Positions 15,236 to 23,380 of a stretch of 33,031 bases of DNA are shown here, piece by piece; positions within the stretch are counted from its first letter, which is position 1; each line of letters begins with the position of its first letter. A model generated the notes under the pieces. It did not search any database. It was not told the DNA's origin and was given only the letters and a program-made list of their open reading frames with translations. Position numbers and translations under genes: made by a program. The DNA is taken from positions 1 to 33,031 of the forward strand of contig JABWCA010000014.1 in the NCBI GenBank assembly GCA_013359345.1. The letters are read 5' to 3'. The stretch is from Ignavibacteriaceae bacterium (lineage in GTDB: Bacteria; Bacteroidota; Ignavibacteria; Ignavibacteriales; Ignavibacteriaceae).

Positions 15236-17698
15236 TTATGAAAGTGCAGATTCCAGCTCGGCTCTCACTTTATTGGTGAAGGTTTCATAATCGTCACCGT
15301 TGGGGTAAACAGGCTTATGAAATTTTACCTCAATTTTCTTCATCGGCCTGGGGAGAATGCTGCCCTTGGGTAATGCCCTGTGAGCACCGTTGATAGAAAC
15401 CGGAACCACGGGAACATTGAGTTCAACACTGAGTATTGCAAATGCTTTCTTAAACTCGCCGAGTTTGCCGTCGGTTGATCTGGTGCCTTCAGGGAATATA
15501 ATCACCTTTTTACCCTTTCTCAGAACTTCGGCAAGTTTTTGCAGGCTTTGTTTAAGATCTTTGTTTATATCCATGACAATAACGTTGTTTCTGTCGGCCA
15601 GAGCCTTGAGGAGGGGGAACCTCACATGTTTCTCTTTGGCATAGAAATAAGTTTCTTTAAAGAACTTATTCTTCAGGAAGATTGAAACAAACAACCCGTC
15701 AAAGAAACTCTGATGATTTGGTGCAATTATAACGGGTCCGTCAGGAAGATTTTCAAGCCCTGCGCCTTTTATTCTGAAATAGGATTTGAACAAAACCTTT
15801 GATGAATTTTTGAATAAGTTCTGAGTAAACCATGACTTAGGCAGCTTCAGATCAACCTTTTCCTTAAATATTTCAGCCCATTTTACGGTTTCAACAGAGA
15901 GTTTGTTTTTATTCTCCCGCATGAACTTTGAGAGTTTTTCAACTGTGGGATGATGCACAAAAATATCTTCGGAAATTTTGATGCCGAAAGTGTTCTCAAG
16001 AAATACCTGGAGGTTTACCTTATCCAGCGAATCGAGCGCAAGATCAATTTCAAGGTGGTCATCCGGTGCTATCTCACTCTTTTTCTGTTCCTTAAGGAAC
16101 TGGCTGATAATGAGATACTCCTCAAATTTCGGCTCTTCCTTTTTGGCCCTGCTTTCTTTATTTGATTTCTCAATAAAATCAGCAAGCTTGAATCTCTGAA
16201 TCTTGCCAAGTCTGGTTTTGGGAAGTTCTTCCTTGCACAGCACCATCTTATTTATTTTTTTATAGTATGATGCCGATTGGTTGTACTTATCCACAACCTC
16301 CCAGCGGAAAAGCTCCTCAAGATTAACAACATTTGCGTCGCCGATGCGTTTGAAATCAGGGAAGATGGCTGCATAAAGAAGATCATCCTTTGCGAAGATT
16401 GCAATTTCGCTCACAAAAGGCGTCATTTCTTTAATCTTATGTTCAATCTCTTCGGGATTGATGTTTTTTCCGTTGGAAAGGATGATAATTTCTTTAGATC
16501 TGCCCGTGATGTGGATAAAGCCTTCTTCATCAAAATGGCCAAGGTCACCGGTATGAAGCCATCCGTCTTTAAGTATTGCGGCAGTTTCTTCGGGGCGGTT
16601 GTAATAACCCTGCATAATGTTACGCCCTTTGGCAACTATTTCACCGTTACGTGATTCAACCATGAGTCCGGGCATCTTCTCGCCCGCACTGCCGATTTTC
16701 CATCTTCCCGGACGGGTGAATGTGATCATCGGGGCGGCTTCGGTCATACCGAATCCTTCAAGCATCTCAAAGCCGAGAGTCTTGAAATCTCTTGCAACAT
16801 CCTCATTAAGTTTTGCACCTCCGCATACCATATACTGGAGATTTCCGCCGAATCGATCATGAACCTGCTTGAAGATTTTCTGTGAAAAATTTCTTGAATC
16901 CATTCGTTTTGCCACATTAAAAAGCGCTTTTGCGACAGCTTTTTTCCTGATTTTCTCCATGATACCTTTACGGATTGCTTCGTAAAGACGGGGAACGCCA
17001 ATCATGATTGAGACTTTATTCTTCTGCAGGGTTCCGATTATATCTTCCGAAACCATTGACGGCGCAAATGCCATGGTTGCTCCCACATAAGCTGGGCAGA
17101 TAAAAGTACCGAGAAGGGGAAATATATGGTGCAGCGGCAGAAGGGTGAGTACAGTTCTGTCGGCCCGGTAGATGGGAATGTTTTCTGATACAGCTTCAAT
17201 ATTGGAAAGAAGATTATCAAATGAAAGCATTACCCCTTTTGGTGAACCGGTTGTTCCGCTTGTGTAGATAATAACCGCGGTGCGGTTTACATCTGCTATT
17301 TCAAATCCGTCTATAGCGTTTTGTGAGAGTTCCGGTTTATGCTCTTCAAATATGACCACTCTTATCCTGTAGCTGAGCATCTTCTCAATGGCGTCCATAT
17401 TCTCTTTAAGTTCAGCGGAAATGAATATTACTCCCGGTTTGCAGTCATTAAGAATATAGGCTACTTCCTCGGGTTTGGCCATGAAGTCGATCGGCACAAT
17501 TGTAGCAAGATTTTTCCAGCCCGCAAAAAATGCGAAAGTCCATTCCGGACGGTTACCGCTGTAAATGGCAATTCTCTCGGGAACAGATTCTGAGTTGAGT
17601 AAATCTGAATAATTATCAACATACCTGAAAAAATCTGAATATGTGATATTTTCTTCTTTCCACACAATAGCTGTGCGGTCATAAACCCTGAATTTCAA
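15236..17698 (-). CDS. Three-domain acyl-ACP synthetase / acyl carrier / acyltransferase fusion
   Basis: An 820-residue fusion for activating and transferring fatty acyl chains. Residues 1-510 are an AMP-forming acyl ligase: P-loop YTSGTTGSPKG (145-155), FGMTE (316-320), HTGD (382-385) and the adenylation lysine in RLGKIQR (499). Residues about 525-600 are a carrier domain with the phosphopantetheine serine in LALDSLDK (S557). Residues about 640-820 are a PlsC-type acyltransferase with NHQSFFD (661-667) and EGTRS (737-741). In E. coli Aas the acyltransferase and ligase are in the reverse order and there is no built-in carrier. The start is TTG, backed by AGGAG 6 nt upstream. Likely roles are fatty acid salvage into phospholipid or lysophospholipid re-acylation; substrate is not visible from sequence. 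Confidence 0.93.
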   Translation of the reverse strand: MKFRVYDRTAIVWKEENITYSDFFRYVDNYSDLLNSESVPERIAIYSGNRPEWTFAFFAGWKNLATIVPIDFMAKPEEVAYILNDCKPGVIFISAELKENMDAIEKMLSYRIRVVIFEEHKPELSQNAIDGFEIADVNRTAVIIYTSGTTGSPKGVMLSFDNLLSNIEAVSENIPIYRADRTVLTLLPLHHIFPLLGTFICPAYVGATMAFAPSMVSEDIIGTLQKNKVSIMIGVPRLYEAIRKGIMEKIRKKAVAKALFNVAKRMDSRNFSQKIFKQVHDRFGGNLQYMVCGGAKLNEDVARDFKTLGFEMLEGFGMTEAAPMITFTRPGRWKIGSAGEKMPGLMVESRNGEIVAKGRNIMQGYYNRPEETAAILKDGWLHTGDLGHFDEEGFIHITGRSKEIIILSNGKNINPEEIEHKIKEMTPFVSEIAIFAKDDLLYAAIFPDFKRIGDANVVNLEELFRWEVVDKYNQSASYYKKINKMVLCKEELPKTRLGKIQRFKLADFIEKSNKESRAKKEEPKFEEYLIISQFLKEQKKSEIAPDDHLEIDLALDSLDKVNLQVFLENTFGIKISEDIFVHHPTVEKLSKFMRENKNKLSVETVKWAEIFKEKVDLKLPKSWFTQNLFKNSSKVLFKSYFRIKGAGLENLPDGPVIIAPNHQSFFDGLFVSIFLKNKFFKETYFYAKEKHVRFPLLKALADRNNVIVMDINKDLKQSLQKLAEVLRKGKKVIIFPEGTRSTDGKLGEFKKAFAILSVELNVPVVPVSINGAHRALPKGSILPRPMKKIEVKFHKPVYPNGDDYETFTNKVRAELESALS

Positions 17699-17927
17699 GC
17701 AGTTCTCCTGGGATATTTTTGGTTATTAAATACTTTTTATTACGGATTTTAACTTAATATATAGTCAATTTATTTAAAGGTAACTAATGTAAAATATTTC
17801 CCTGAATCCCGTGCAAATAGCTGCTGTTTTATTAAAATTAAAATCTGATGTGCAATATAACTGTAAAATATGTAAACTGAATAATCAGGTGAAATATTCA
17901 ATCCGATGCCATGTTTCAATTTTTACT

Positions 17928-17935
17928 TATATTTG
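17928..17935 (+). promoter_or_regulatory. Possible -7 box upstream of alr
   Basis: TATATTTG fits the TAnnTTTG consensus and lies 24 nt before the alr ATG at 17960. No TTG is found at the expected distance upstream, so this is half a promoter match only. The 261-bp gap 17699-17959 separates divergent genes and is A/T-rich. Confidence 0.3.
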
Positions 17936-17959
17936 ACACTTAAATTTAATTTTAACGAG

Positions 17960-19066
17960 ATGTATAATTCTTACGCTGTAGTCAATCTTTCGAACCTGGA
18001 ATTTAATTATAATCAGATACGCAGAAAAGCAAAGGGAAGCGGTGTTATCGCCGTTGTAAAGGCTGATGCATACGGTCATGGTGCCAAAGAAGTTTCAATA
18101 AACCTTGCAGGGCTTGCCACTCCGCCTGAATCCCTGGCTGTTGCGCGCACCGAAGAGGCAATTGAGCTGAGGCAGTATCTGCCTGATATTCCTCTTCTCG
18201 TATTTGATTCTATTTCTGAAAACAATATCAGATACTATCAGGAGTTTAATCTTGAGGGAACTCTTACCGATATAAGACAGCTTAAAGTGATAAAGGATTC
18301 AGGATTGAAGCAGAAGCTTAACGTGCATGTCAAGGTGGATACCGGCATGGGCAGAGTTGGCCTGTTTCCTGACCAGGTGCTTAAATTTTTCACGGAGGCA
18401 GAAAAGATTCAGAATCTCAGGATCAATGGAATTTATACCCATTTTGCGACATCCGACGAAAAAGACAAAAGCTATGCTCATTTACAGCTTGAGAATTTTG
18501 ACAGGGTGATCAGCTCACTTAAATCACATTCCGTTAATTACGGGAGCATCCACGCAGCAAACAGCGGTGCGATACTTGACCTGCCTGAGTCATATTTTGA
18601 TTATGTGCGTCCCGGAATTTCGCTTTACGGTTATTACCCCTCACACGAAACATCCGAATCAATTCCGCTTAAACCGGTGATGAATCTTATCTCTCACATC
18701 AGCTCATCCAGATTTATGAAAAAAGGGGACAGCGTGAGCTACTCCCGCAGATATATACTCAGCGAAGATGCAAACATTATCTCCATTCCTCTGGGATATG
18801 CCGACGGAATAAACAGGAGACTTACCAACAGGATGAAAGCCCTGATAGGAGGGGAAGTTTATGATCAGGCCGGCACCGTTACAATGGACAGGATAATGTT
18901 TAACACCGGGAATAAAAAATTCAATCCCGGAGAAAAAGTGATTCTGCTGGGCGAGGATAAAAATCACAGAATAGACGCCTGGAACTGGTCCGATCTGCTT
19001 GAGACTATTCCTTATGAAATAACATGCGGCATCTCAAAAAGAGTACCGAGGTATTATGTTAGATAA
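17960..19066 (+). CDS. alr: Alanine racemase
   Basis: A 368-residue PLP enzyme making D-alanine for peptidoglycan in the cytosol. The PLP lysine K34 is in VVKADAYGHG, followed by the TIM-barrel; HVKVDTGMGRVG and HAANSGA segments match. The second-domain catalytic tyrosine lies in SVSYSRRY, ahead of IPLGYADG. The ATG at 17960 was chosen because AVVNLSNLEFNYNQI is the usual N-terminus; an upstream ATG at 17906 would add 18 unrelated residues and include the -7 box. It is the first gene of a four-gene unit, overlapping the next by 11 bp. Confidence 0.95.
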   Translation: MYNSYAVVNLSNLEFNYNQIRRKAKGSGVIAVVKADAYGHGAKEVSINLAGLATPPESLAVARTEEAIELRQYLPDIPLLVFDSISENNIRYYQEFNLEGTLTDIRQLKVIKDSGLKQKLNVHVKVDTGMGRVGLFPDQVLKFFTEAEKIQNLRINGIYTHFATSDEKDKSYAHLQLENFDRVISSLKSHSVNYGSIHAANSGAILDLPESYFDYVRPGISLYGYYPSHETSESIPLKPVMNLISHISSSRFMKKGDSVSYSRRYILSEDANIISIPLGYADGINRRLTNRMKALIGGEVYDQAGTVTMDRIMFNTGNKKFNPGEKVILLGEDKNHRIDAWNWSDLLETIPYEITCGISKRVPRYYVR

Positions 19067-19829
19067 TCTGTTTGAAAAAAAGTATTTCGAGCAGTTACTG
19101 ATGGAATCAACCTCCAGTATCAATCTTGGTGCCGACTGGAATAATTTTATCAACCAGGTCATAATGATGCTGGCACATAATGAAAAACCGGCCCAGATTT
19201 TAAGATTTATTGAGAAGGAGAAGGAGCTTTTCCCTTTTAATCAGATTTTATGGGACAGCCTTCTTTTTCTGAATTCACCCGGACTGATGATACGTGATCT
19301 GAGCGGCAGACTCATCTCGGATTCACTGAAACTTAAAGATGTGATAATCAGATTGCAGAAGACCATAACTCCTGCAACAATAAGAGATCTGACCACGAGC
19401 ATCTCGGATCATTTAAGGACAACAAAAGAGATAACCCCGGTACCTGAGGAGCAGAAACAGAGCCTGCCCCCCAAATACAGGAATTATCTGCTTGAGTCAC
19501 TGAGATTCCTTCTTAATTTTATTGACGAACTTAAAAGCGGAAATGCTAAAAGAAGCGACCTTGCTTATTATGCCGGCATTATGCGTGAAAATACAATTTT
19601 CTGCAGCAGGCACCAGTTAATTCTGCCCGAAAAGTACTTTGATTTCCTTGAAAAAATTCTGCTTAAGATGAGCAGCGGAATAACCCCGGCTGATGAAGAG
19701 AATTTTGAGGGGATCAGAAATTGTATGATAGTGCTTTTTTCCAATCTGAAGGATGTTGATAAGGATATCAGCAATTTTATGGATAAGGCAGAAGATTTTA
19801 TACAGAAACATTCAAACCCGGAAAATTAA
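19056..19829 (+). CDS. Unknown helical protein between alr and the GDP-mannose gene
   Basis: A 257-residue soluble protein I cannot place. It is nearly all predicted helix, with no signal peptide or membrane segment, no obvious catalytic motif and only two cysteines. A proline-rich hinge near residue 130 (PVPEEQKQSLPPKYR) splits it into two helical halves. It starts inside alr (11-bp overlap) with GAGG close upstream, and its TAA stop shares a base with the next ATG. This packing argues that it is truly expressed with cell-envelope sugar and D-alanine genes. Confidence 0.8.
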   Translation: MLDNLFEKKYFEQLLMESTSSINLGADWNNFINQVIMMLAHNEKPAQILRFIEKEKELFPFNQILWDSLLFLNSPGLMIRDLSGRLISDSLKLKDVIIRLQKTITPATIRDLTTSISDHLRTTKEITPVPEEQKQSLPPKYRNYLLESLRFLLNFIDELKSGNAKRSDLAYYAGIMRENTIFCSRHQLILPEKYFDFLEKILLKMSSGITPADEENFEGIRNCMIVLFSNLKDVDKDISNFMDKAEDFIQKHSNPEN

Positions 19830-20896
19830 TGGAAACTTATGCAGTTATAATGGCCGGCGGAGTTGGTTCCAGATTCTGGCCCAGAAGCCGTGAAAGAAGG
19901 CCCAAACAGTTATTAAATATTCTCAGCGAAAAAACTCTTATTCAGAACACAAGAGACCGGCTTGATGGTCTCATACCCGATAAAAATGTTCTTGTTATCA
20001 CAAATAAACTTCAGGCAGAACAGATTCAGAAACAGCTGCCCGGCATTCCGGCAGAAAATATCATAGCTGAACCGTTCGGGAGAAATACGGCTGCATGTAT
20101 AGGGCTGGCTGCAAAGATAGTTGAAAAGCGGTCGCCTGGTGCGGTAATGGTTGTTGTGCCGGCCGATCATATAATACGTGATGTTCCGGGATTTATAAGC
20201 ATTCTTGGCAAGGGTATTGATTTTGCACGTGAAGAAAAAGCTCTTGTAACAATCGGGATAGAACCCACCCGCCCGGAAACAGGCTACGGATATATTCAGA
20301 TTGAACAGAATCCTTTCACAGATCATATTTATAAAGTATCAACTTTTGCAGAGAAACCGAATTTTGCCACAGCCGTCAGGTTTGTTCAGAGCGGCGATTT
20401 CTTCTGGAACAGCGGAATGTTCATCTGGAGAAGCGATGTCATTCTGGAAGAACTTGCACTTTATCTCCCGGAAACCGCAAAACATCTTAATGAACTCGAT
20501 TCATCTGTTGATAATGAAAATTTTTATCCCGTGCTTGAAGAAGTGTACGGAAAGCTTAAGAGTATATCAATAGATTATGGCGTGATGGAAAAATCAACCA
20601 GAGTTTATCTTCTTAAAGGTTCTTTCAGCTGGAGCGATGTGGGCAGCTGGGAAGAAATTTATAATCTTGAGAAAAAAGATGATAACGGCAATGTGCTTGA
20701 GGGTAAAGTTTTTGCCGAAATGGTTAATGATTCATATATTTATTCTCCCGATATTTTTACTGCTGTGGTGGGAGTTGATAACGTAGTGGTTATAAACACA
20801 GGTGACGCTCTTCTTATATGCAGGAAAGACCTCAGCCAGGAAGTTAAAAAGGTGGTTGAACACCTTAAATTAAACAATAATTCTGATATACTTTGA
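19829..20896 (+). CDS. Mannose-1-phosphate guanylyltransferase
   Basis: A 355-residue nucleotidyltransferase that makes GDP-mannose from mannose-1-phosphate and GTP. The motif GGVGSRFWPRSRERRPKQ (residues 10-27) binds the nucleotide. EPFGRNTAACIGLAA, VVPADHII, ETGYGYIQ, FAEKP and FFWNSGMFIW are all family landmarks. There is no C-terminal mannose-6-phosphate isomerase domain, so it is the single-function type (ManC/RfbM-like). GDP-mannose feeds surface polysaccharides and glycosylation. It overlaps its neighbours on both sides by 1 bp (TAATG and TGATG). Confidence 0.93.
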   Translation: METYAVIMAGGVGSRFWPRSRERRPKQLLNILSEKTLIQNTRDRLDGLIPDKNVLVITNKLQAEQIQKQLPGIPAENIIAEPFGRNTAACIGLAAKIVEKRSPGAVMVVVPADHIIRDVPGFISILGKGIDFAREEKALVTIGIEPTRPETGYGYIQIEQNPFTDHIYKVSTFAEKPNFATAVRFVQSGDFFWNSGMFIWRSDVILEELALYLPETAKHLNELDSSVDNENFYPVLEEVYGKLKSISIDYGVMEKSTRVYLLKGSFSWSDVGSWEEIYNLEKKDDNGNVLEGKVFAEMVNDSYIYSPDIFTAVVGVDNVVVINTGDALLICRKDLSQEVKKVVEHLKLNNNSDIL

Positions 20897-21540
20897 TGTC
20901 TAAAAAAGTCATTACCGAAAGAGATGTGAACGATGCCCTGAAAAAGGGGCTTAAGTCTTTGGAAATTCCTGAGAACGCTCTCATAACGCCTCTGGCGGCC
21001 GATAGAATTAAAATATCGGGTATAGGTGTTGTAAAAGCAGCTCCGGCTCCGGTGCACTCTCACATATCTTTCGCTGATGATGAAGCTAAGCGGGTTGTTT
21101 CGGTCGGTTGTGATCATAACGGATTTCAGATAAAGCAGGTGCTTATGCAAATGCTTAAAGATTCAGGCTTTGTCGTAAAAGATGAGGGCTGGTATGACTC
21201 ATCACCCGCAGATTACCCTGAAATTGCATTCAGAGTGGCAAAGGCCGTATCTGCAGGTGAAGCTGCTTTCGGGATCGTCATAGACGCCACCGGCAATGCC
21301 TCGGCAATTGTGGCTAATAAAATAAAAGGGGTCAGGGCGGCGGTTTGTTATAATGAATTCACGGCAGACAGTGCCAGATCTCATAATAATTCCAATCTTC
21401 TTGCCCTGGGCGCAAAATCTCTGGGTGAGGAAACCATTAAGTCGGTTCTGAAAACCTTCATAAATACGCCTTATCAGGGAGGCAGACATCAGAAAAGACT
21501 TGATATGATGTTAAAGATAGAAAATAATTCGCTTAAATAA
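20896..21540 (+). CDS. RpiB/LacAB-family sugar-phosphate isomerase homologue lacking the catalytic Cys
   Basis: A 214-residue protein whose residues 67-205 match ribose-5-phosphate isomerase B: GCDHNG (71-76), the loop FGIVIDATGNASAIVANK, RSHNNSNLLALGAK and GGRHQKRLDMM with the phosphate-binding His and Arg. In E. coli RpiB the loop has the base Cys66 (ILICGTGIG); here aspartate (D130) stands in its place. The glutamate used as base by the mycobacterial enzyme is also missing. About 65 extra N-terminal residues precede the fold, with ITERDVNDALKKG and ALITPLAADR. The ATG at 20896 overlaps the previous stop (TGATG). It may have a different sugar phosphate or reaction; I would not assume ribose-5-phosphate isomerase activity. 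Confidence 0.85.
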   Translation: MSKKVITERDVNDALKKGLKSLEIPENALITPLAADRIKISGIGVVKAAPAPVHSHISFADDEAKRVVSVGCDHNGFQIKQVLMQMLKDSGFVVKDEGWYDSSPADYPEIAFRVAKAVSAGEAAFGIVIDATGNASAIVANKIKGVRAAVCYNEFTADSARSHNNSNLLALGAKSLGEETIKSVLKTFINTPYQGGRHQKRLDMMLKIENNSLK

Positions 21541-21552
21541 TTTTTTGATTTG

Positions 21553-21583
21553 TTGGAAAATAGTCTGCCGCTGATTATTTTTG
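21553..21583 (+). promoter_or_regulatory. Promoter of the pyrK-ftsE unit
   Basis: TTG (21553-21555), 20 nt, TATTTTTG (21576-21583): a full match to the Bacteroidota promoter pattern. It is in the 164-bp gap between rpiB-like and pyrK and predicts a leader of about 115 nt. Confidence 0.6.
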
Positions 21584-21630
21584 CATACATCTTATATCAA
21601 TCTTATCTTTTTATTCCGGTAATAATCAGC
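21570..21630. repeat. 10-bp inverted repeat straddling the pyrK promoter
   Basis: GCTGATTATT (21570-21579) and AATAATCAGC (21621-21630) are perfect reverse complements separated by 41 bp. The left arm overlaps the first half of the -7 box, the right arm lies in the leader, so the pair could be operator half-sites or a long-range RNA stem. Confidence 0.5.
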
Positions 21631-21704
21631 TTTAGGAAAATTAAAACCAATAATCTTATCATTTTGCCCGTCTGATTCATATTGCAAAACTCCAAGGTAC
21701 AAAT

Positions 21705-22466
21705 TTGCATATTTTAAATTGTAGTATTGATTCTGTTATAAAACTAGAAAAGAACATAATTCTTCTCAAAATAAAATCACCTGAAATTGCTTCAGAAATA
21801 AAACCGGGACAATTTCTTAATATCAAGGTTTCTGATTCTTATTCGCCTCTTCTCAGAAGGCCTTTCAGTGTGTGCGATCGTGAGGGGGATTTCATCTATA
21901 TTATGTTCAATATCATGGGGGAAGGCACAAAAATCCTATCGTCAAAAAGACGCGGTTCAAAAATTGATATACTCGGCCCGCTCGGGCATGGTTTTAATCT
22001 CGAAGGTGATTACGATACTGCAGTTCTTGTGATGGGGGGGCTTGGTGCTGCTCCGTTTCCTTATGTCGTGAGAGAAATCATCGGTGAAAAAGAGATTATC
22101 TCAATCACCGGCGGAAGAAATGAACATGATGTTATAACCTACGGACTCAGCAATATTTTTGTGGCCACAGATGACGGGAGCATGGGTTTCAAAGGCAATG
22201 TGGTTGAACTCCTCAAAAAGAATTACAACAGCATAAAGAATAAAAAAATAAAAATTTTTGCCTGTGGGCCTTCTGCAATGCTCAGAGCGCTTCAGGAATT
22301 TGCACTGGAAAATAATATTGATGGCGAGGCTGCAACCGAGTGTGCAATGGCATGCGGATTCGGGATTTGTCAGGGCTGCCCCATTGAATCAGCCACAGGT
22401 CAGGATTCATACCTTCTTGTATGCAAAGACGGACCTGTATTTAATTTCAGGGATGTGGTGATATGA
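21705..22466 (+). CDS. pyrK: Dihydroorotate dehydrogenase B electron transfer subunit
   Basis: A 253-residue FAD/[2Fe-2S] protein that passes electrons from PyrD to NAD+. The N-terminal flavin barrel has PLLRRPFSV; the NAD-binding half has VLVMGGLGAAP; the C-terminal cysteine cluster C217, C222, C225, C240 (ACGFGICQGCP and LLVCKDGP) binds [2Fe-2S]. The start is TTG with AAGG 7 nt upstream; no ATG lies near the family start. It overlaps pyrD by 4 bp (ATGA), which is the normal partner order. Confidence 0.95.
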   Translation: MHILNCSIDSVIKLEKNIILLKIKSPEIASEIKPGQFLNIKVSDSYSPLLRRPFSVCDREGDFIYIMFNIMGEGTKILSSKRRGSKIDILGPLGHGFNLEGDYDTAVLVMGGLGAAPFPYVVREIIGEKEIISITGGRNEHDVITYGLSNIFVATDDGSMGFKGNVVELLKKNYNSIKNKKIKIFACGPSAMLRALQEFALENNIDGEAATECAMACGFGICQGCPIESATGQDSYLLVCKDGPVFNFRDVVI

Positions 22467-23380
22467 TGAAACCTGATTTATCAGTTGAATTTCTCGGAAT
22501 AAAATTCCGCAACCCCATTCTTCTTGCTTCCGGTACCGTGGGATATGGTTATGAAATTTCGAATTTCACCGACCTTAATACAATCGGCGGAATAGTCACA
22601 AAATCACTCAGCCTTAAACCAAGAAAAGGAAATGCGCCACAGAGAATAGTTGAAACTCCTGCCGGTATGCTTAATGCAATAGGGCTTGCCAACGTGGGTG
22701 TTGAAGTTTTCATGAAGGAAAAAATTCCCTTCCTTGAAAAATATGACACTAATCTGATATGCAACATTGCCGCAGGAAGTGTTGAAGAATATGCCGAGTG
22801 CACTCGTATTCTGACCTCATCTTCCTTCATCAAAGCTTTTGAAATTAATGTCTCATGCCCGAATGTTAAAGACGGCGGGCTGATATTCGGGAACGATATA
22901 AACTATGTGGCAAAAATCACCGAGACGGTTAAAAAGGTTTCATCAAAGCCGGTGATAGTTAAGCTGAGTCCCAATGTCTCTGACATTGCATCATTTGCCC
23001 TTGCAGTTAAAAATGCGGGTGGTGACGCCGTTTCGGCTATCAACACTCTTGTGGGTACATCATTCAATATCTGGAGCAGAAAGCCTCACATTAAAAATGT
23101 AACAGGCGGGCTCTCGGGGCCGGCAATCAAACCGGTAGCACTTGCAAAAGTTCTCGAAATATCAAGAAAAACCGATATCCCGATAATAGGCATCGGGGGT
23201 ATCATGAACTGGCATGATGTTGCTGAGTTCATGATTGCGGGAGCATCTCTCATTCAGCTTGGGACCGTTAATTTTATTGATCCGGGAGCATCAGCCGGGA
23301 TCATAACCGGTCTTGAAGAATATTGCGTAAAACAAAAAATTGAAAAAATCACTCAACTGACAGCATCGTATGTCATTTAA
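22463..23380 (+). CDS. pyrD: Dihydroorotate dehydrogenase, class 1B catalytic subunit
   Basis: A 305-residue FMN enzyme that oxidises dihydroorotate to orotate in pyrimidine synthesis. Class 1 is shown by the active-site cysteine C132 in INVSCPNVKDGG, and class 1B by the adjacent pyrK. Other landmarks are NPILLASGT, NAIGLANVG, VKLSPNV and GIGGI. It starts within the pyrK stop and overlaps folC by 11 bp. Other pyr genes are not in the window. Confidence 0.96.
   Translation: MMKPDLSVEFLGIKFRNPILLASGTVGYGYEISNFTDLNTIGGIVTKSLSLKPRKGNAPQRIVETPAGMLNAIGLANVGVEVFMKEKIPFLEKYDTNLICNIAAGSVEEYAECTRILTSSSFIKAFEINVSCPNVKDGGLIFGNDINYVAKITETVKKVSSKPVIVKLSPNVSDIASFALAVKNAGGDAVSAINTLVGTSFNIWSRKPHIKNVTGGLSGPAIKPVALAKVLEISRKTDIPIIGIGGIMNWHDVAEFMIAGASLIQLGTVNFIDPGASAGIITGLEEYCVKQKIEKITQLTASYVI

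Noticed and set aside
19913-20326. 137-codon minus-strand frame opposite the mannose-1-phosphate guanylyltransferase
   Set aside because: Antisense to a well-conserved gene, no recognisable domain.
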